Shown: piece by piece, positions 8,181-17,523 of the stretch
Layout: every line of letters starts with the position of its first letter
Position numbering within the stretch: position 1 is the first letter of the stretch
Made by a program: the position numbers and the translations under genes
The notes under the pieces: generated by a model
What the model saw: the letters and a program-made list of their open reading frames with translations, nothing else
Database searches by the model: none
Told to the model about the DNA's origin: nothing
NCBI GenBank assembly: GCA_902791025.1
Contig: CADATZ010000013.1
Coordinates: forward strand, 1 to 64,000
Source of the DNA: an uncultured Chloroflexota bacterium
GTDB lineage: Bacteria > Chloroflexota > Anaerolineae > Anaerolineales > Anaerolineaceae
Direction of reading: 5' to 3'
DNA length: 64,000 bases

Positions 8181-9203
8181 TTATATCAACTTCTTCGACT
8201 GTTCCAGTGCATCGATCACGCGGTCGCACCATTCGTCGAATTCCGGATCGTCCCGCTGACATTCGGGATGAGAAAGAATGTAATCCAGCGCGATACGGAC
8301 GCCCTTATGGAATGGGATCGTCGTGCACATGGTGTTGGCGAGCCGTTTGATCTTGCTGTTGTCAAAAACCACGCAGACTGACTTGTCTCCGACCAGGCCG
8401 CCTTCCAGATCGTAACCGTATTTCTCACCGACGGCTGCGAGGTAATCACTGGCGACATGATAGGCATGAAGCTCGACACCGAGCGCATCGGCGATGGTCT
8501 GGTAGATTTGGTTCCAGGTCAGCACTTCGTCACCGGTGATCTGGAATGCTTCCCCGATGGCGTGACGGTTGCCCATCAGCGCAGTGTAACCCACAGCGAA
8601 ATCTTCGTTGAAGGTCAGGTGCCACAGGCTGCTGCCGTCACCCTGAATGATGACCGGTTTGCCTTCCATCATGCGTTTGATGACCTGCCAGGAACCATTC
8701 TTCCCATGGACACCCAATGGGATGCTGCGTTCGTCATAGGTATGGCTGGGACGGACGATCGTGACCGGGAAGCCTTCCTCGCTATATTTTTTCATCAGGA
8801 ATTCTTCACAGGCGATCTTGTTGCGGGAGTATTCCCAGTGCGGGTTGGCAAGCGTGGTGCCTTCGGTGATGATGTAGCTCGCCGCCGGTTTGTGATAGGC
8901 GGAGGCGGAGCTGATGTAGATATACTGACGGGTACGGTCTTTGAAGAGGCGATAGTCCCGTTCTACCTGGTCGACGGTGAAACCGATGAATTCGCCGATG
9001 ACGTCAAAGACGGTATCTCCGATACTTTCCAGAACAGCTTTTTCATCGTTGATGTCCGCGACCATTTGATATACGTTCTCCGGAACGTCTTCGGAGCGGT
9101 TGCCTCGGTTGAGGAGCCAGACCTCCCAGAGCGGGTCTGCCGCAAGTTTCCGGACGATCGCCATGCTGATCGTTCCCGTTCCTCCGATGAATAATGCTTT
9201 CAT
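8181..9203 (-). CDS. NAD-dependent epimerase/dehydratase-like SDR protein
   Basis: A 340-residue protein beginning MKALFIGGTGTIS, a Rossmann NAD(P)-binding motif of the atypical SDR type. A YSRNK motif can serve as the catalytic Tyr-x-x-x-Lys. The later part (QGDGSSLWHLTF, FQITGDEVLTWNQIY) resembles CSP41-like and isoflavone-reductase-like epimerases. ATG start with GGAGG. It lies between the other SDR gene and the nucleotidyltransferase, with repeat-filled gaps on both sides. A role in nucleotide-sugar conversion is inferred from family and neighbours. Confidence 0.75.
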   Translation of the reverse strand: MKALFIGGTGTISMAIVRKLAADPLWEVWLLNRGNRSEDVPENVYQMVADINDEKAVLESIGDTVFDVIGEFIGFTVDQVERDYRLFKDRTRQYIYISSASAYHKPAASYIITEGTTLANPHWEYSRNKIACEEFLMKKYSEEGFPVTIVRPSHTYDERSIPLGVHGKNGSWQVIKRMMEGKPVIIQGDGSSLWHLTFNEDFAVGYTALMGNRHAIGEAFQITGDEVLTWNQIYQTIADALGVELHAYHVASDYLAAVGEKYGYDLEGGLVGDKSVCVVFDNSKIKRLANTMCTTIPFHKGVRIALDYILSHPECQRDDPEFDEWCDRVIDALEQSKKLI

Positions 9204-9219
9204 AATTTCCTCCGTTGTC

Positions 9220-9465
9220 AGTGGACAGTGGTTTTCGTCTTACCGTAACTGTTCAAAACTTGGGCGACGCACATGGGGACAGGCACGCTTTTGTCGGTTT
9301 CTCGACACAAGGTGCCAGTCCCCACGTGCTCAGTCCTGAATTGTTGCGTTTAACCTATCAAACAAGGAGGGTATATGTCCCCTCCCTGTGATAATATAAC
9401 ATAATCTTCAATAAAAATCAGATGGTCAACGAACTCACTGATCCCTGACCACTGTCCACTGATTT
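9220..9465. repeat. Repeat-filled gap: palindromic repeat copy 3 and opposed 7-bp-type arms
   Basis: The palindromic repeat occupies about 9244-9346 (GTAACTGTTCAAAAC, GCACATGGGGACAGGCACG, GGTGCCAGTCCCCACGTGC). It is framed by GTCAGTGGACAGTGG (9219-9233) and CCTGACCACTGTCCACTGA (about 9444-9462), which are nearly reverse complements, so a short-period repeat pair encloses the larger repeat. Confidence 0.65.
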
Positions 9466-10476
9466 CTATAGTTCCGCTTTGCAGTTGTCGCCGAGGAACA
9501 GCTTGCGGTCGGTGGCGGTCACATCCACGTCGGCACCCAGCATGGTCTCATGAGCGACGAGACCGGAGATGGTTGTGCGCTTGTCAAGAATGGTATCCTG
9601 CAGCACGCAGTTGGTGACCTTACAGCCGGCTGCGATAGAAACATACGGTCCGATCACGGAGCGTTCCACAACAGCGGTGGGATCGACATAAACCGGCGGG
9701 ATGATGACGACGCCTTCGCGTTTGGCGGCTTCGGCGGAATTGTCATTGCCCTGGTCAAGGAAGAAGCGGTTCGTGGAGATCACAGTCCCCGGGACACCGG
9801 CATCGACCCAGGCGTTGGTTTCCTGAATGCCGAAGGTGTCGCCGCGGTCCAGCATAATGTTGATGCCGTCGGCGATGTAGAATTCGTTCTTCAGGGAGAT
9901 GTTCTTTTCGATCTGCTCTTCAATGGCGCTGATGAGCTTGCGGCCGTCTTTGAAGTAGTAGAAGCCGACGATGACCATTTTGTGTTCCATCGTGGGCGGT
10001 TTTTCGATGAAATGCTTCACACGTCCGGTCTCATCCAGAACAGCGGCGCCGAAGCGGCGGGGATCCTCGGTGTACTGGCACCAGGCAAGACCGTCACGCT
10101 CTTCGTTCTTGAGGACGGAAAGGTCTACGTGGATCAGGGTGTCGGCGAAGGTCATGATCATCGGGCTGTCGATCATATCTTTTGCGCAGTAAATCGCGTG
10201 AGATTGTCCCTTCATCTCTTCCTGGACAACGTATTTGCAGTTCAGATTCGGATAGTTTTCTTCCATGTAGGTCTTGATGGACCAGCCGTTCGGGGAGATC
10301 ACGAAAATGTATTCGGGTTCCCAGTCATTGCCGAGATCTTTGAATTCATCCAGCAGATAATCGAGGGAGGTGCGCCCGGCAATGGCGACGAGCGGTTTCG
10401 GTTTGGACCAGGTCAGCGGGCGCAGACGGGAGCCGTAACCGGCGGTAAGGATAACGATTTGAATTTTCGGTTTCAT
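9466..10476 (-). CDS. Sugar nucleotidyltransferase with C-terminal left-handed beta-helix
   Basis: A 336-residue enzyme from ATG 10476. An upstream TTG (10497) is less likely because AAGGGA stands at the right distance from the ATG. The signature LTAGYGSRLRPLT near the N-terminus is the nucleotide-binding loop of RmlA/GlmU-type enzymes that join a sugar 1-phosphate to an NTP. A central DTLIHVDL region and a FIEKPP motif fit the family. The last ~80 residues show hexapeptide-type strands (VDPTAVVERSVIGPYVSIA). It probably starts the NDP-sugar operon that continues with the two SDR genes. The sugar is not identifiable. Confidence 0.85.
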   Translation of the reverse strand: MKPKIQIVILTAGYGSRLRPLTWSKPKPLVAIAGRTSLDYLLDEFKDLGNDWEPEYIFVISPNGWSIKTYMEENYPNLNCKYVVQEEMKGQSHAIYCAKDMIDSPMIMTFADTLIHVDLSVLKNEERDGLAWCQYTEDPRRFGAAVLDETGRVKHFIEKPPTMEHKMVIVGFYYFKDGRKLISAIEEQIEKNISLKNEFYIADGINIMLDRGDTFGIQETNAWVDAGVPGTVISTNRFFLDQGNDNSAEAAKREGVVIIPPVYVDPTAVVERSVIGPYVSIAAGCKVTNCVLQDTILDKRTTISGLVAHETMLGADVDVTATDRKLFLGDNCKAEL

Positions 10477-10774
10477 GAAGAAATTCCCTTTTGTCAATAT
10501 GTCTTAATAAATAATTTTAACCAAATCCTTCAGACTCATTATAGAGCGAATTGGATTACGCTTTATTATTTTACTATAAAATAGCATTCTAAAACAGTCT
10601 TTACAATTTTCATTTAAGGAAGGACTGATTAATCCCTTTCTGAATCATAATAGACCTGTTATATAACGCGGACTTGAGTCATATAACAGGTGGTTATTGA
10701 CTCATTCTATGTGAAATAAACATTGTGTTTCTCCAACGATAAAGTGTGTGGATCATGAGTCCTGCTTTAAGAGT
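10477..10774. other. Gene-free AT-rich gap with one long hairpin
   Basis: The only structure I see is CCTGTTATAT (10655-10664) pairing perfectly with ATATAACAGG (10681-10690) over a 16-base loop. An overlapping alternative pairs GAGTCA (10676-10681) with TGACTC. There is no clear T run, so it is not an obvious terminator. It lies between the start of the nucleotidyltransferase gene and the end of the membrane glycosyltransferase gene. Confidence 0.45.
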
Positions 10775-12178
10775 TTATCGTGGTAAATTTATATTATCTG
10801 TATTAGCTGAATCTGTTTCCCGAATAGAAGCGGGTGTCTCTTGTAATTGCATCAGTAAATAGTCCTTTCGGATCATATCATATTTTTCTTCATAAAAAAC
10901 CTGATGGGGGCCAAGCCCTTTTGTGTAAGGTTTTCCTGTGATGAGTTCTCCGACTTCTGCATATCTGTACCGGTAATTATCACTCCAATCCCGTGTTTTG
11001 TGTACATTGATTTTTTTTGAAAATAAGAACAGGCAGCTCAGGCAGAGTATTATTGAGAGAGCCATTTTCACGAAATCAAATAGAATGTTTTTACATTTTT
11101 CATTCAGACATGATACAGCTGCCCCAATTATTTCTGCGATAGCCAGGACCGTGAAGGTATAAAAAGGGAGGAGACTTCTGTTTGCGATGTACCCTTTTTG
11201 AAAAAATGCCTGCATGACAAGATTTGTGATGACAAAAATAATCATCATCAGGGTGAAATCTGCAGTTTTCAATTTTTTCCGGGATATGATCAATGCGAGC
11301 GGAATAAAAACTGCGAAGGCAATGGAAAGAATATTTAAATATTTTTCCTTTGTGATAAACATGCCCAGATATCCTTTGACAAAACAATCAAAAAAACCAG
11401 CGTCGTATCCTGTAACAAGAGGCTTCCCATCAGCCGTAATGCATAGATGATAGTATGACATTACAACTGAAAATATTAGGAAAATGAGAAAAACGATACC
11501 GCTCCTTCTTATAAAGTTCTGAAATCGCCTGTTTTCAATCAAACGATAAAGGCATAAAAAGCCAACGGCAGGATAAAGAAGAAGGACAACTGTGTTGGAA
11601 AAGATACCGAACATCGCACAAAGCATGGCCCAATTCAGGTGTTTCATTTCACAGTAATCGCTTTTTTTCCATGCGATCAGATGCATACAAAGCAGGAAGA
11701 CAAAAGTATTTGCCATTCCGTATCCTCTTGCTAATCCATAAAACTCATTGAGATAATAATTTCCTGTAAAAACCACCAACACAGGAAACGTATAGTATCC
11801 CTTTTTATAATATTTACACACAAAAATAAGATAAACAGCGTAAAAAAACAGGGATGGAATCCTGATTATAAATTCGTTATAATAGTCATTGGCAAAACGG
11901 TCGATAAAATAGATCAGATAAGAGTTCAGCCAATGATTATTGGCGATTGCCCAACTTCCATTGAACAATTGCTTGAGAAAATGAGGATCGAGCATGTTTC
12001 CGGATGTAATCACGATGTACGTGTAAGCTTCATCATACGTGATACCTGTTGCGGCACCGCGCAGTACGGCGATGATGAAAACAATAAAACTGATTACGAT
12101 ACCGGTTTTGAGTAAAAGATTACTTTTTATTTTTAATAAATCATTTCTTTTAATTGTACGATTAAATAATATGAACAT
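10775..12178 (-). CDS. Polytopic membrane protein, GT39/GT83-like glycosyltransferase
   Basis: A 467-residue protein with about ten hydrophobic segments. The first helix (about 25-45) is followed by ITYDEAYTY, matching the acidic DE motif in the first outer loop of GT-C glycosyltransferases that use polyprenyl-phosphate sugars (GT39, GT83, ArnT). A soluble tail follows the last helix (about 395-415). ATG start with AAGGAG. Its AT content is clearly higher than that of the flanking sugar genes, which suggests a separate origin. Transfer of a sugar to a protein or lipid at the outer membrane face is inferred from the fold only. Confidence 0.6.
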   Translation of the reverse strand: MFILFNRTIKRNDLLKIKSNLLLKTGIVISFIVFIIAVLRGAATGITYDEAYTYIVITSGNMLDPHFLKQLFNGSWAIANNHWLNSYLIYFIDRFANDYYNEFIIRIPSLFFYAVYLIFVCKYYKKGYYTFPVLVVFTGNYYLNEFYGLARGYGMANTFVFLLCMHLIAWKKSDYCEMKHLNWAMLCAMFGIFSNTVVLLLYPAVGFLCLYRLIENRRFQNFIRRSGIVFLIFLIFSVVMSYYHLCITADGKPLVTGYDAGFFDCFVKGYLGMFITKEKYLNILSIAFAVFIPLALIISRKKLKTADFTLMMIIFVITNLVMQAFFQKGYIANRSLLPFYTFTVLAIAEIIGAAVSCLNEKCKNILFDFVKMALSIILCLSCLFLFSKKINVHKTRDWSDNYRYRYAEVGELITGKPYTKGLGPHQVFYEEKYDMIRKDYLLMQLQETPASIRETDSANTDNINLPR

Positions 12179-12501
12179 AATACGTACTCCTTGACGGTAG
12201 TATATATGTTATGTGTTTAATAAGATTAAATTATAAGCAAAAATTGTTGGTTTTTCTTATAAATATATTTTGATAAATCATCTCAAAAAACGATTTTGAA
12301 GTAATCCAGAATGATTTTAAATTGAACCTGCGCTGTGAGACAGGTGTCTCTCAGATATCCGGGTGAATCCTTCCAGAGTTGGAGCCTAAGGGAATAAAAC
12401 CATTTCAGTTCATCCGTGATGATAAAGGGAACAAAGCGATGATGCAGGCCTTCCTTGAATAATATCAAACGTCAGCACAGCTTCTCGGCTCCCGAGCTGC
12501 G

Positions 12502-12918
12502 TTACATATAGGGATATATCTTTTTATACTGCGTCTGAACCTGTGCGGCAATATCCGGAAATGCCCTGGCAAAATCCTGGTCCTTTGCAAGTGCTGTGAT
12601 CTCATCGATCATGAAGGTGAGAAGAGTTTCTTCGGAATCCTCGGTTGGGTCCGGATCACTCCGCAGCAAAGCCTTTTGGGTAAGCCGGAGGTTCTGTAAT
12701 GAGTGGGATTCTTGATCGCTCTTGATCTTCCGGTGATCGGTGGCCGGTTTTCGGTTCCGGTTGATCGATGTCCGGCTGTGTTTTGGTTTCCGTTTTCTGT
12801 TGATTGGTGACTGATTGTGTTTCGGTTTCCAAAGTCTGCCGGGATGATTCATTGTTTGTGTCGGATTATCGGGAGCTGTCCCGATCACTAAGAACGGAGC
12901 ACATGGGGGCAGGCACAC
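12502..12918 (-). pseudogene. Possible gene remnant with a 13-residue internal repeat
   Basis: An open frame whose N-terminal third runs through the palindromic repeat at 12891-12966, so the true start is unclear. Its middle is a Lys/Arg/Asn-rich tandem of about 13 residues (KPKHNQSPINRKR, KPKHSRTSINRNR) encoded by the 39-base repeat. The last ~35 residues (from DEITALAKDQ) look like a normal amphipathic protein end. No family is recognised. It is probably a fragment. Confidence 0.25.
12734..12839. repeat. 39-bp tandem repeat
   Basis: Units beginning TGATCGGTGGCCGG (12734, shortened), TGATCGATGTCCGG (12762) and TGATTGGTGACTGA (12801) share a following TGTGTTTTGGTTTCC-like part. The period is 39 bases between the last two. 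It codes for the basic repeat in the frame at 12502-12918. Confidence 0.6.
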
Positions 12919-12966
12919 TTGTGCTGACTTATGCGCAGCACAAGATGCCAGTCCCTATGTGCTCCG
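12891..12966. repeat. ~100-bp palindromic repeat, copy 4 (short form)
   Basis: GGAGCACATGGGGGCAGGCAC and GATGCCAGTCCCTATGTGCTCC are the inner arms, around a GTGCTGACTTATGCGCAGCAC centre. The outer GTAAC arms are missing. Confidence 0.7.
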
Positions 12967-12998
12967 CTGTGGGGCCTAATCAACTGACAGGAATATTT

Positions 12999-14279
12999 CT
13001 ATAAATTTTCCAGAAGCCAGTTATAGGAGACCGCGGCTTCGAACTGGTAGTTTTTATCACCCCGGTCGAAAGTGGTGTAGTTCAGCCAGGACTCTTCCGG
13101 AATCAGCATCACATCCACTTCGCCCTTATCAGCGATCTCAAAATGGACCGGTTCGGAAAAATCGATCATGTCCTCGTTGAAATAGATGATGAAATCTCCT
13201 TCCAGATCTTCCGGTGAAAGCAGCATATAGTTTCCGTCACGATAGACCTGAATGGTGCCTTTCGTGTCTTTATCTGCGGAAAGATAATAAAAAGCATCTG
13301 TTTCCCGCATTTCAGCCCGGGTGGAAAGGTCCCAGCGGATGGATTCCGGCAGCGGATTCCGTACATGATCATCCAGCCAGTCCGGTGCGTAGCTGTTTAC
13401 CCATTCCGTACTGCGGTCTTCACCGGAAAGATAGCCGTCGACATTCGCATAGACTTCAACTTCTTCGTTTGAGTAATCCTCATAATTGTGTCCACGGTCC
13501 ACATGGATGAGCGTTCGGTGTTCGTAACCATCCGGATATTCCGATTGCAGTTCATCCAGCAGCTGTCCATATTGGGCTGTGACGATGTGGCGGTCGTAAT
13601 CGGTATCATATTCACCGACCTGCAGTTCGATAGGAAGATTGCAGTAGTTGATCATGCTGATACCGTTCGGATGCCCGGAGGACATGTTGACCGCAGCAAA
13701 GCGGTCAGACATACGTGCTCCAATGGCATAAGCGCCGTCGCCCCCTGCGGAGAAGCCGGTCAGGTAAACGCGGTTGGGATCCACGTATTCAGTGAGGATC
13801 ATATATTCGATCAGCCGGTCATAAAGCGGGTAGGATTCCGGGTTGAAGTGGGTGTCCCAGGTGTCCCGCACGCCCCGAACCGCTGCATAAACCTCGCAAT
13901 CCAGATGGTCGGTATAGTAATTTTGCATGGCTTCCCATTGGGAATCGTTGAAGTCTCCCGTGTCATCAGAGCCGCCTCCATGCATGGCGATATATAGAGG
14001 GTAGCCTTCATCAGGCATTGCTCCGAAGACCTCGACGGTGTAGCGCATAGTTGCATCTCCGAAGGTCATCGCAAAATTTTCAGTCTCGAATTGCAGTTCT
14101 TCACTCTCAAGTATGGTTTCTTCCCATTGCTCCCATGTCATCTCACGGTAATCCTTCAACTGATCGATTTCCAACACGTCTCCTTCCTCAAGCATCGGTG
14201 CGGTGAGCGTTTGCGCACTGACCGTGGCGCCGTAAGATAGGATAAGAATCAACAATATAAATTCCAAATATTTATTCAT
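12999..14279 (-). CDS. Secreted esterase of the PHB-depolymerase/feruloyl-esterase type
   Basis: A 426-residue protein from ATG 14279, preceded by AGGAGAA. An N-terminal signal peptide of about 24 residues ends near TVSAQT. The hydrolase core has an oxyanion MHGGG, the nucleophile GFSAGGDGAY and a late DRGHNY that can supply the catalytic His. This is the pattern of esterases that act on polymers or feruloyl esters. The last ~110 residues form a separate beta-rich part that may bind substrate. It stands alone, followed by a repeat region. Secretion and esterase fold are well supported; the substrate is not. Confidence 0.75.
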   Translation of the reverse strand: MNKYLEFILLILILSYGATVSAQTLTAPMLEEGDVLEIDQLKDYREMTWEQWEETILESEELQFETENFAMTFGDATMRYTVEVFGAMPDEGYPLYIAMHGGGSDDTGDFNDSQWEAMQNYYTDHLDCEVYAAVRGVRDTWDTHFNPESYPLYDRLIEYMILTEYVDPNRVYLTGFSAGGDGAYAIGARMSDRFAAVNMSSGHPNGISMINYCNLPIELQVGEYDTDYDRHIVTAQYGQLLDELQSEYPDGYEHRTLIHVDRGHNYEDYSNEEVEVYANVDGYLSGEDRSTEWVNSYAPDWLDDHVRNPLPESIRWDLSTRAEMRETDAFYYLSADKDTKGTIQVYRDGNYMLLSPEDLEGDFIIYFNEDMIDFSEPVHFEIADKGEVDVMLIPEESWLNYTTFDRGDKNYQFEAAVSYNWLLENL

Positions 14280-14293
14280 AGAAATTCTCCTGA

Positions 14294-14407
14294 TACTGTT
14301 CACGCTCTTTCCGGAGCACCGGACCAGTTACCTGTTGCGGCGCAGCCCGCACAGGTGACTGGCTACCGAGTTGCGTTACTGATTTGGCTAACTACTGAAC
14401 AGTAACT
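14294..14407. repeat. Worn copy of the ~100-bp palindromic repeat
   Basis: ACTGTTCACG at the left and CTGAACAGTAAC at the right are outer arms. GGTAACTGG-type inner arms (ACCAGTTACCTG and CAGGTGACTGG) surround GCGGCGCAGCCCGC. It is less conserved than the other copies. Confidence 0.5.
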
Positions 14408-14483
14408 CTTCTTGATTAGCAGGTTAAAGGAACTTGTTCCCGTTTTGCATAATAACAGGGTTATAATAATATTATAGATTGTC

Positions 14484-14506
14484 AATCCCATTTGTGGGAT
14501 TTTTTA
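14484..14506 (+). terminator. Terminator-like hairpin in the leader of the 5'-nucleotidase gene
   Basis: ATCCCA (14485-14490) pairs with TGGGAT (14495-14500) and is followed by TTTTT. It points in the plus direction although no plus-strand gene lies upstream for more than 7 kb. It ends about 15 bases before the ribosome site of the 5'-nucleotidase gene. TATAAT (14462-14467) just upstream could be a -10 element. It may be an attenuator or a stabilising 5' hairpin. Confidence 0.6.
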
Positions 14507-14534
14507 TTCACTTTTTTGAAAGGAGATGTGGTTT

Positions 14535-16373
14535 ATGAATCGTATTCAAAAGTTTTTTTCTCTGCTGCTGGCTGTTGTTATGCTGGCCGCAATGATTCCG
14601 GCTGTTGCCGGTGCTCAGGATGAGGACATCCATGTGGTGATTCTCGCGACTTCCGATATGCACGGGAACGTCTGGAGTTACTCTTACGAGGACAATGCTG
14701 AAACTGCCAACAACGGTATGGCTCGCCTGTATACCTACATCAAGCAGGTCCGAGAAGAAAATCCGACCGTTTTCCTCGTGGATGCCGGTGATGACATCCA
14801 GGGTACCATCATGACCGACGACCTTGCAAACAAGGCTCCGGATGAGCCCCATCCGGTGATGGTTGCGATGAATTATATGGGTTTCGACTCCATGGCTCTG
14901 GGCAACCATGAGTTCAACTGGGGTATCGACACCATGAAAAAGATCCTGGGTCAGGCTGAATTCCCGGTTCTGGGTCAGAATGTTCTCAATGCTGACGGCA
15001 GTTACGTGACCGGCGCAGGCTGGGCTATCATCGAACGCGGCGGCGTTAAGCTGGCTGTCATCGGTGTCTGCACCCCGGATATCCCGATCTGGGATGGCAA
15101 TAAGCAGGGTATTGATGAAACCGTCTTCGAAGCTGCCAACACCGCTGTGAAGAAAGCCATTGAAGAGATCGGTGATCAGGCTGACATCATTCTTGTTTCC
15201 GCTCACATGGGTCAGTTCGCTGAATTCGACGAGGATAACGGCTCTGACGCAGGGTACAAGATCATCGATGATAACCCGGAAGTCGACATTCTGCAGGTTG
15301 CGCACATGCACATCACGGTCAATGAAGAATATGAAGGCACGCCGGTCGTCGGTGTCCGCAACTCCGGCCGTGAGATTGCCCGCATTGATGTGACTCTCGA
15401 CAAAGATCACAATATCAAAGATATCGCGACTTCCATCGTTGATATGGTCGACTACGAACCCAGCGAAGAAATCCGCGAGATCCCGGAAGTCAAGAAGCTG
15501 CATGAAGATACCATCGCCTACATTTTTGGCGGTGGCAGCGGTGAAGAGGGCGAAGATTATGAACCGCTCGGTGTGACTACCGCGAAATTCCAGCCGGAAG
15601 ACGAGATTCTTGGTCTGCCGGAAGGCAAGCTGCAGGATACAGCGGTCATGGACCTGATTCTGAACATCCAGCTGGCTGAGTCCGGTGCGGATGTGACTGC
15701 CTGCGCTCTGTTCAAAGATACTTCCGACCTGCCGGAGGGCAACATCAACTACGGGAACATCTTCGACATCTACAAGTTCGACAACACCCTGTACCGCATG
15801 ACCGTTACCGGTAAGGAACTGAAGGGATACATGGAATGGGCAGCGGAATGCTACAACCAGTGGCAGCCGGGCGACATTAACATCTCCTTTGACCCCGAAT
15901 ATCCGGGCTACCTCTATGATATGTTCCAGGGTGTGGATTATGAGATCAACCTCTCCAAGCCGAAGGGTGAACGTATCGAGAACGTGATGTTCCATGGTGA
16001 ACCGCTGAGCGATGATCAGATCCTGACACTGGCTGTCAATAATTACCGCTATTCCTCCGGCATCAAGGCCAAGAACCTGGCTGAAGGCAAGCGCGAATGG
16101 GAATCCTCCAACTCCATCCGTGACATGATTGTCGCCTACTTCGGCGAAAATTCCCCGGTGGAACCGACTGTTGACAACAACTGGAAGATCACCGGTGTTG
16201 ACCTCAGCAAGGACGACCCGCGCCGCGCTGAAATCATCGGCCTCATCAACGAGGGTCTGCTGCCGACGCCGTATGCGAAGAGCTATAATCTGGCTGACTA
16301 CGACGCCCTGATTGCCGAAGCCGAAGCCAACCGCGCCGCCAATGCCGAGTTCGAGTCCGACAAGTCGCATTAA
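14535..16373 (+). CDS. Secreted 5'-nucleotidase / metallophosphatase (UshA-like)
   Basis: A 612-residue protein from ATG 14535, with AGGAG nine bases upstream. The ATG at 14526 abuts that site and is rejected. A signal peptide ends near VAGAQ. The metallophosphatase domain shows SDMHGN, DAGDDIQG, GNHEFN, SAHMG and AHMH, the full set of two-metal ligands. The C-terminal nucleotide-binding domain (from about residue 335) includes NYGNIFDIYKFDN. The family removes phosphate from extracellular nucleotides so that nucleosides can be taken up. That fits the purine nucleoside phosphorylase and the BMP/PnrA-type transporter elsewhere in the window, though they are not linked. There is no C-terminal anchor. 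Confidence 0.9.
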   Translation: MNRIQKFFSLLLAVVMLAAMIPAVAGAQDEDIHVVILATSDMHGNVWSYSYEDNAETANNGMARLYTYIKQVREENPTVFLVDAGDDIQGTIMTDDLANKAPDEPHPVMVAMNYMGFDSMALGNHEFNWGIDTMKKILGQAEFPVLGQNVLNADGSYVTGAGWAIIERGGVKLAVIGVCTPDIPIWDGNKQGIDETVFEAANTAVKKAIEEIGDQADIILVSAHMGQFAEFDEDNGSDAGYKIIDDNPEVDILQVAHMHITVNEEYEGTPVVGVRNSGREIARIDVTLDKDHNIKDIATSIVDMVDYEPSEEIREIPEVKKLHEDTIAYIFGGGSGEEGEDYEPLGVTTAKFQPEDEILGLPEGKLQDTAVMDLILNIQLAESGADVTACALFKDTSDLPEGNINYGNIFDIYKFDNTLYRMTVTGKELKGYMEWAAECYNQWQPGDINISFDPEYPGYLYDMFQGVDYEINLSKPKGERIENVMFHGEPLSDDQILTLAVNNYRYSSGIKAKNLAEGKREWESSNSIRDMIVAYFGENSPVEPTVDNNWKITGVDLSKDDPRRAEIIGLINEGLLPTPYAKSYNLADYDALIAEAEANRAANAEFESDKSH

Positions 16374-16460
16374 TATTCCGGTTAAATTGGGGACTGTCCC
16401 TTTATGGGATTGTCCCTGTAAAGACTAAAAAGGTCAGTTATCCGGAAGGATTTATTATGT

Positions 16461-16493
16461 AAAAGGAGCTCTTTTCGAAGGGCTCCTTTTCCG
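16461..16493 (+). terminator. Terminator of the 5'-nucleotidase gene
   Basis: AAAAGGAGC (16461-16469) pairs with GCTCCTTTT (16482-16490), with a 12-base loop. It lies about 90 bases after the stop codon and is followed by a short T-rich stretch. Confidence 0.7.
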
Positions 16494-16632
16494 TTACAGG
16501 TTTTTTGCAACCATCTGCGGATCGTTGATGGCATTGTCAAGCAGGCGGCTCAGAAAACCCGTATAGCCTTTCCCAGCAGCCTTTGCCTTTGTTAAGCTGC
16601 ATTTTTGACGAATTCACACTTCTGATCAGATG

Positions 16633-17523
16633 TCAGCTGTTATTCTTTATAACAGTCATTTTCTGCAGAAACTCATCCACACTCATGCCGGCTTCTTTCG
16701 CAGCCTGTTCAATTGTGATCATCTTTTTCCCGGCGAGATTAACCAGCATGTTAAATTCACCTTCTTCACGACCTTCTTCACGGCCTTCTTCGCGACCTTC
16801 TTCTTTGAAGAGTTCCATGACCTCTGTTTCGTTATATTCTTCGAGTAACATACCTTTTACCTCCGCTTTGTGAGCGACCAGAAACGGTTTGATGATGAAA
16901 TCATCCGGCATTGCGGTGATTGCCTGATCGATCGCACTGGTCACTGCGTTTTCATCATTGGATTTCTTGATGCTTCGGATTTTCGCAACCAGCCAGGAAT
17001 ATTCCATCAGCGGCTTGCAGGCATCCAGAAGTTTTTGGTTTTTCCCATAATTGATATTCAGCATCCGAACCTGAACTTCGACATCCGATATGGATCCTTT
17101 TGGAAAAGAATCGGAGAGCTTTAAGATAACTTCATCCGGCTGGTCAGCAGTGCCGTTGAAAAAGACGATCAGTCTTGGCGCCGGAAGTTCCATCCGTTTG
17201 CTGCTGTATTTGTTCAATCTCCTCTGTTTGATGTATTTTTCATATAAGTTCCCTAAATACTGCATCATTCGGAGTGGTGTGTTTGGGTTGAAAGTAGACT
17301 GTTGTTCCCACAGGTGCATCTCGACAGTGACCAGAATCGATACATCATTTTTCATCCCCATGTACATGATCTCTTTAATCGTCGTAATCTCGATGATCGA
17401 AGGGTTCTTGTAATCGGAATTGTTGACAGCATTATAAAGGCTGAGTGTCCAGGCTTTATTTTCTTCTGAACCGAAGAGAAATGTGAACAATCTGTCTTTG
17501 TAACGGATGTTATCTGCAGCCAT
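16633..17523 (-). CDS. Rpn family recombination-promoting nuclease (PD-(D/E)XK)
   Basis: A 296-residue protein from ATG 17523, with AGGAAAGG upstream. It starts MAADNIRYKDRLFTFLFG, the usual opening of the Rpn/transposase_31 family. It has a central PD-(D/E)XK-like part (VSILVTVEMHLWEQ) and a C-terminal tail with a KEEGREEGREEG repeat followed by a short helical domain (IEQAAKEAGMSVDEFL). The family includes E. coli RpnA-E, calcium-stimulated DNA endonucleases that raise RecA-independent recombination. The GREE repeat is coded by a 12-base tandem that can expand or shrink. It stands alone. Remnants of two more family members lie at 24390 and 26603. Confidence 0.8.
   Translation of the reverse strand: MAADNIRYKDRLFTFLFGSEENKAWTLSLYNAVNNSDYKNPSIIEITTIKEIMYMGMKNDVSILVTVEMHLWEQQSTFNPNTPLRMMQYLGNLYEKYIKQRRLNKYSSKRMELPAPRLIVFFNGTADQPDEVILKLSDSFPKGSISDVEVQVRMLNINYGKNQKLLDACKPLMEYSWLVAKIRSIKKSNDENAVTSAIDQAITAMPDDFIIKPFLVAHKAEVKGMLLEEYNETEVMELFKEEGREEGREEGREEGEFNMLVNLAGKKMITIEQAAKEAGMSVDEFLQKMTVIKNNS

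Larger units (their letters stand above)
12179..12998. other. Gene-poor region with decayed frames and repeats
   Basis: There is no convincing intact gene. A frame of 61 codons (12283-12468, minus) has no supporting signal. A frame of 138 codons (12502-12918, minus) overlaps a palindromic repeat at its start. A 39-base tandem repeat lies at about 12734-12839. Palindromic repeat copy 4 is at 12891-12966. This looks like remains of lost genes. Confidence 0.5.

Noticed and set aside
9550..10584. Open frame of 344 codons opposite the sugar nucleotidyltransferase
   Set aside because: It covers a well supported enzyme gene and has no motif of its own.
12283..12468. Small frame of 61 codons on the minus strand
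   Set aside because: No ribosome site, no partner gene, and it lies in a decayed region. Could be a remnant but cannot be supported.
14508..16370. Open frame of 620 codons on the minus strand opposite the 5'-nucleotidase
   Set aside because: The plus-strand gene has a complete family domain set, signal peptide and ribosome site. The opposite frame is open because the gene avoids codons whose complement is a stop. No family features.
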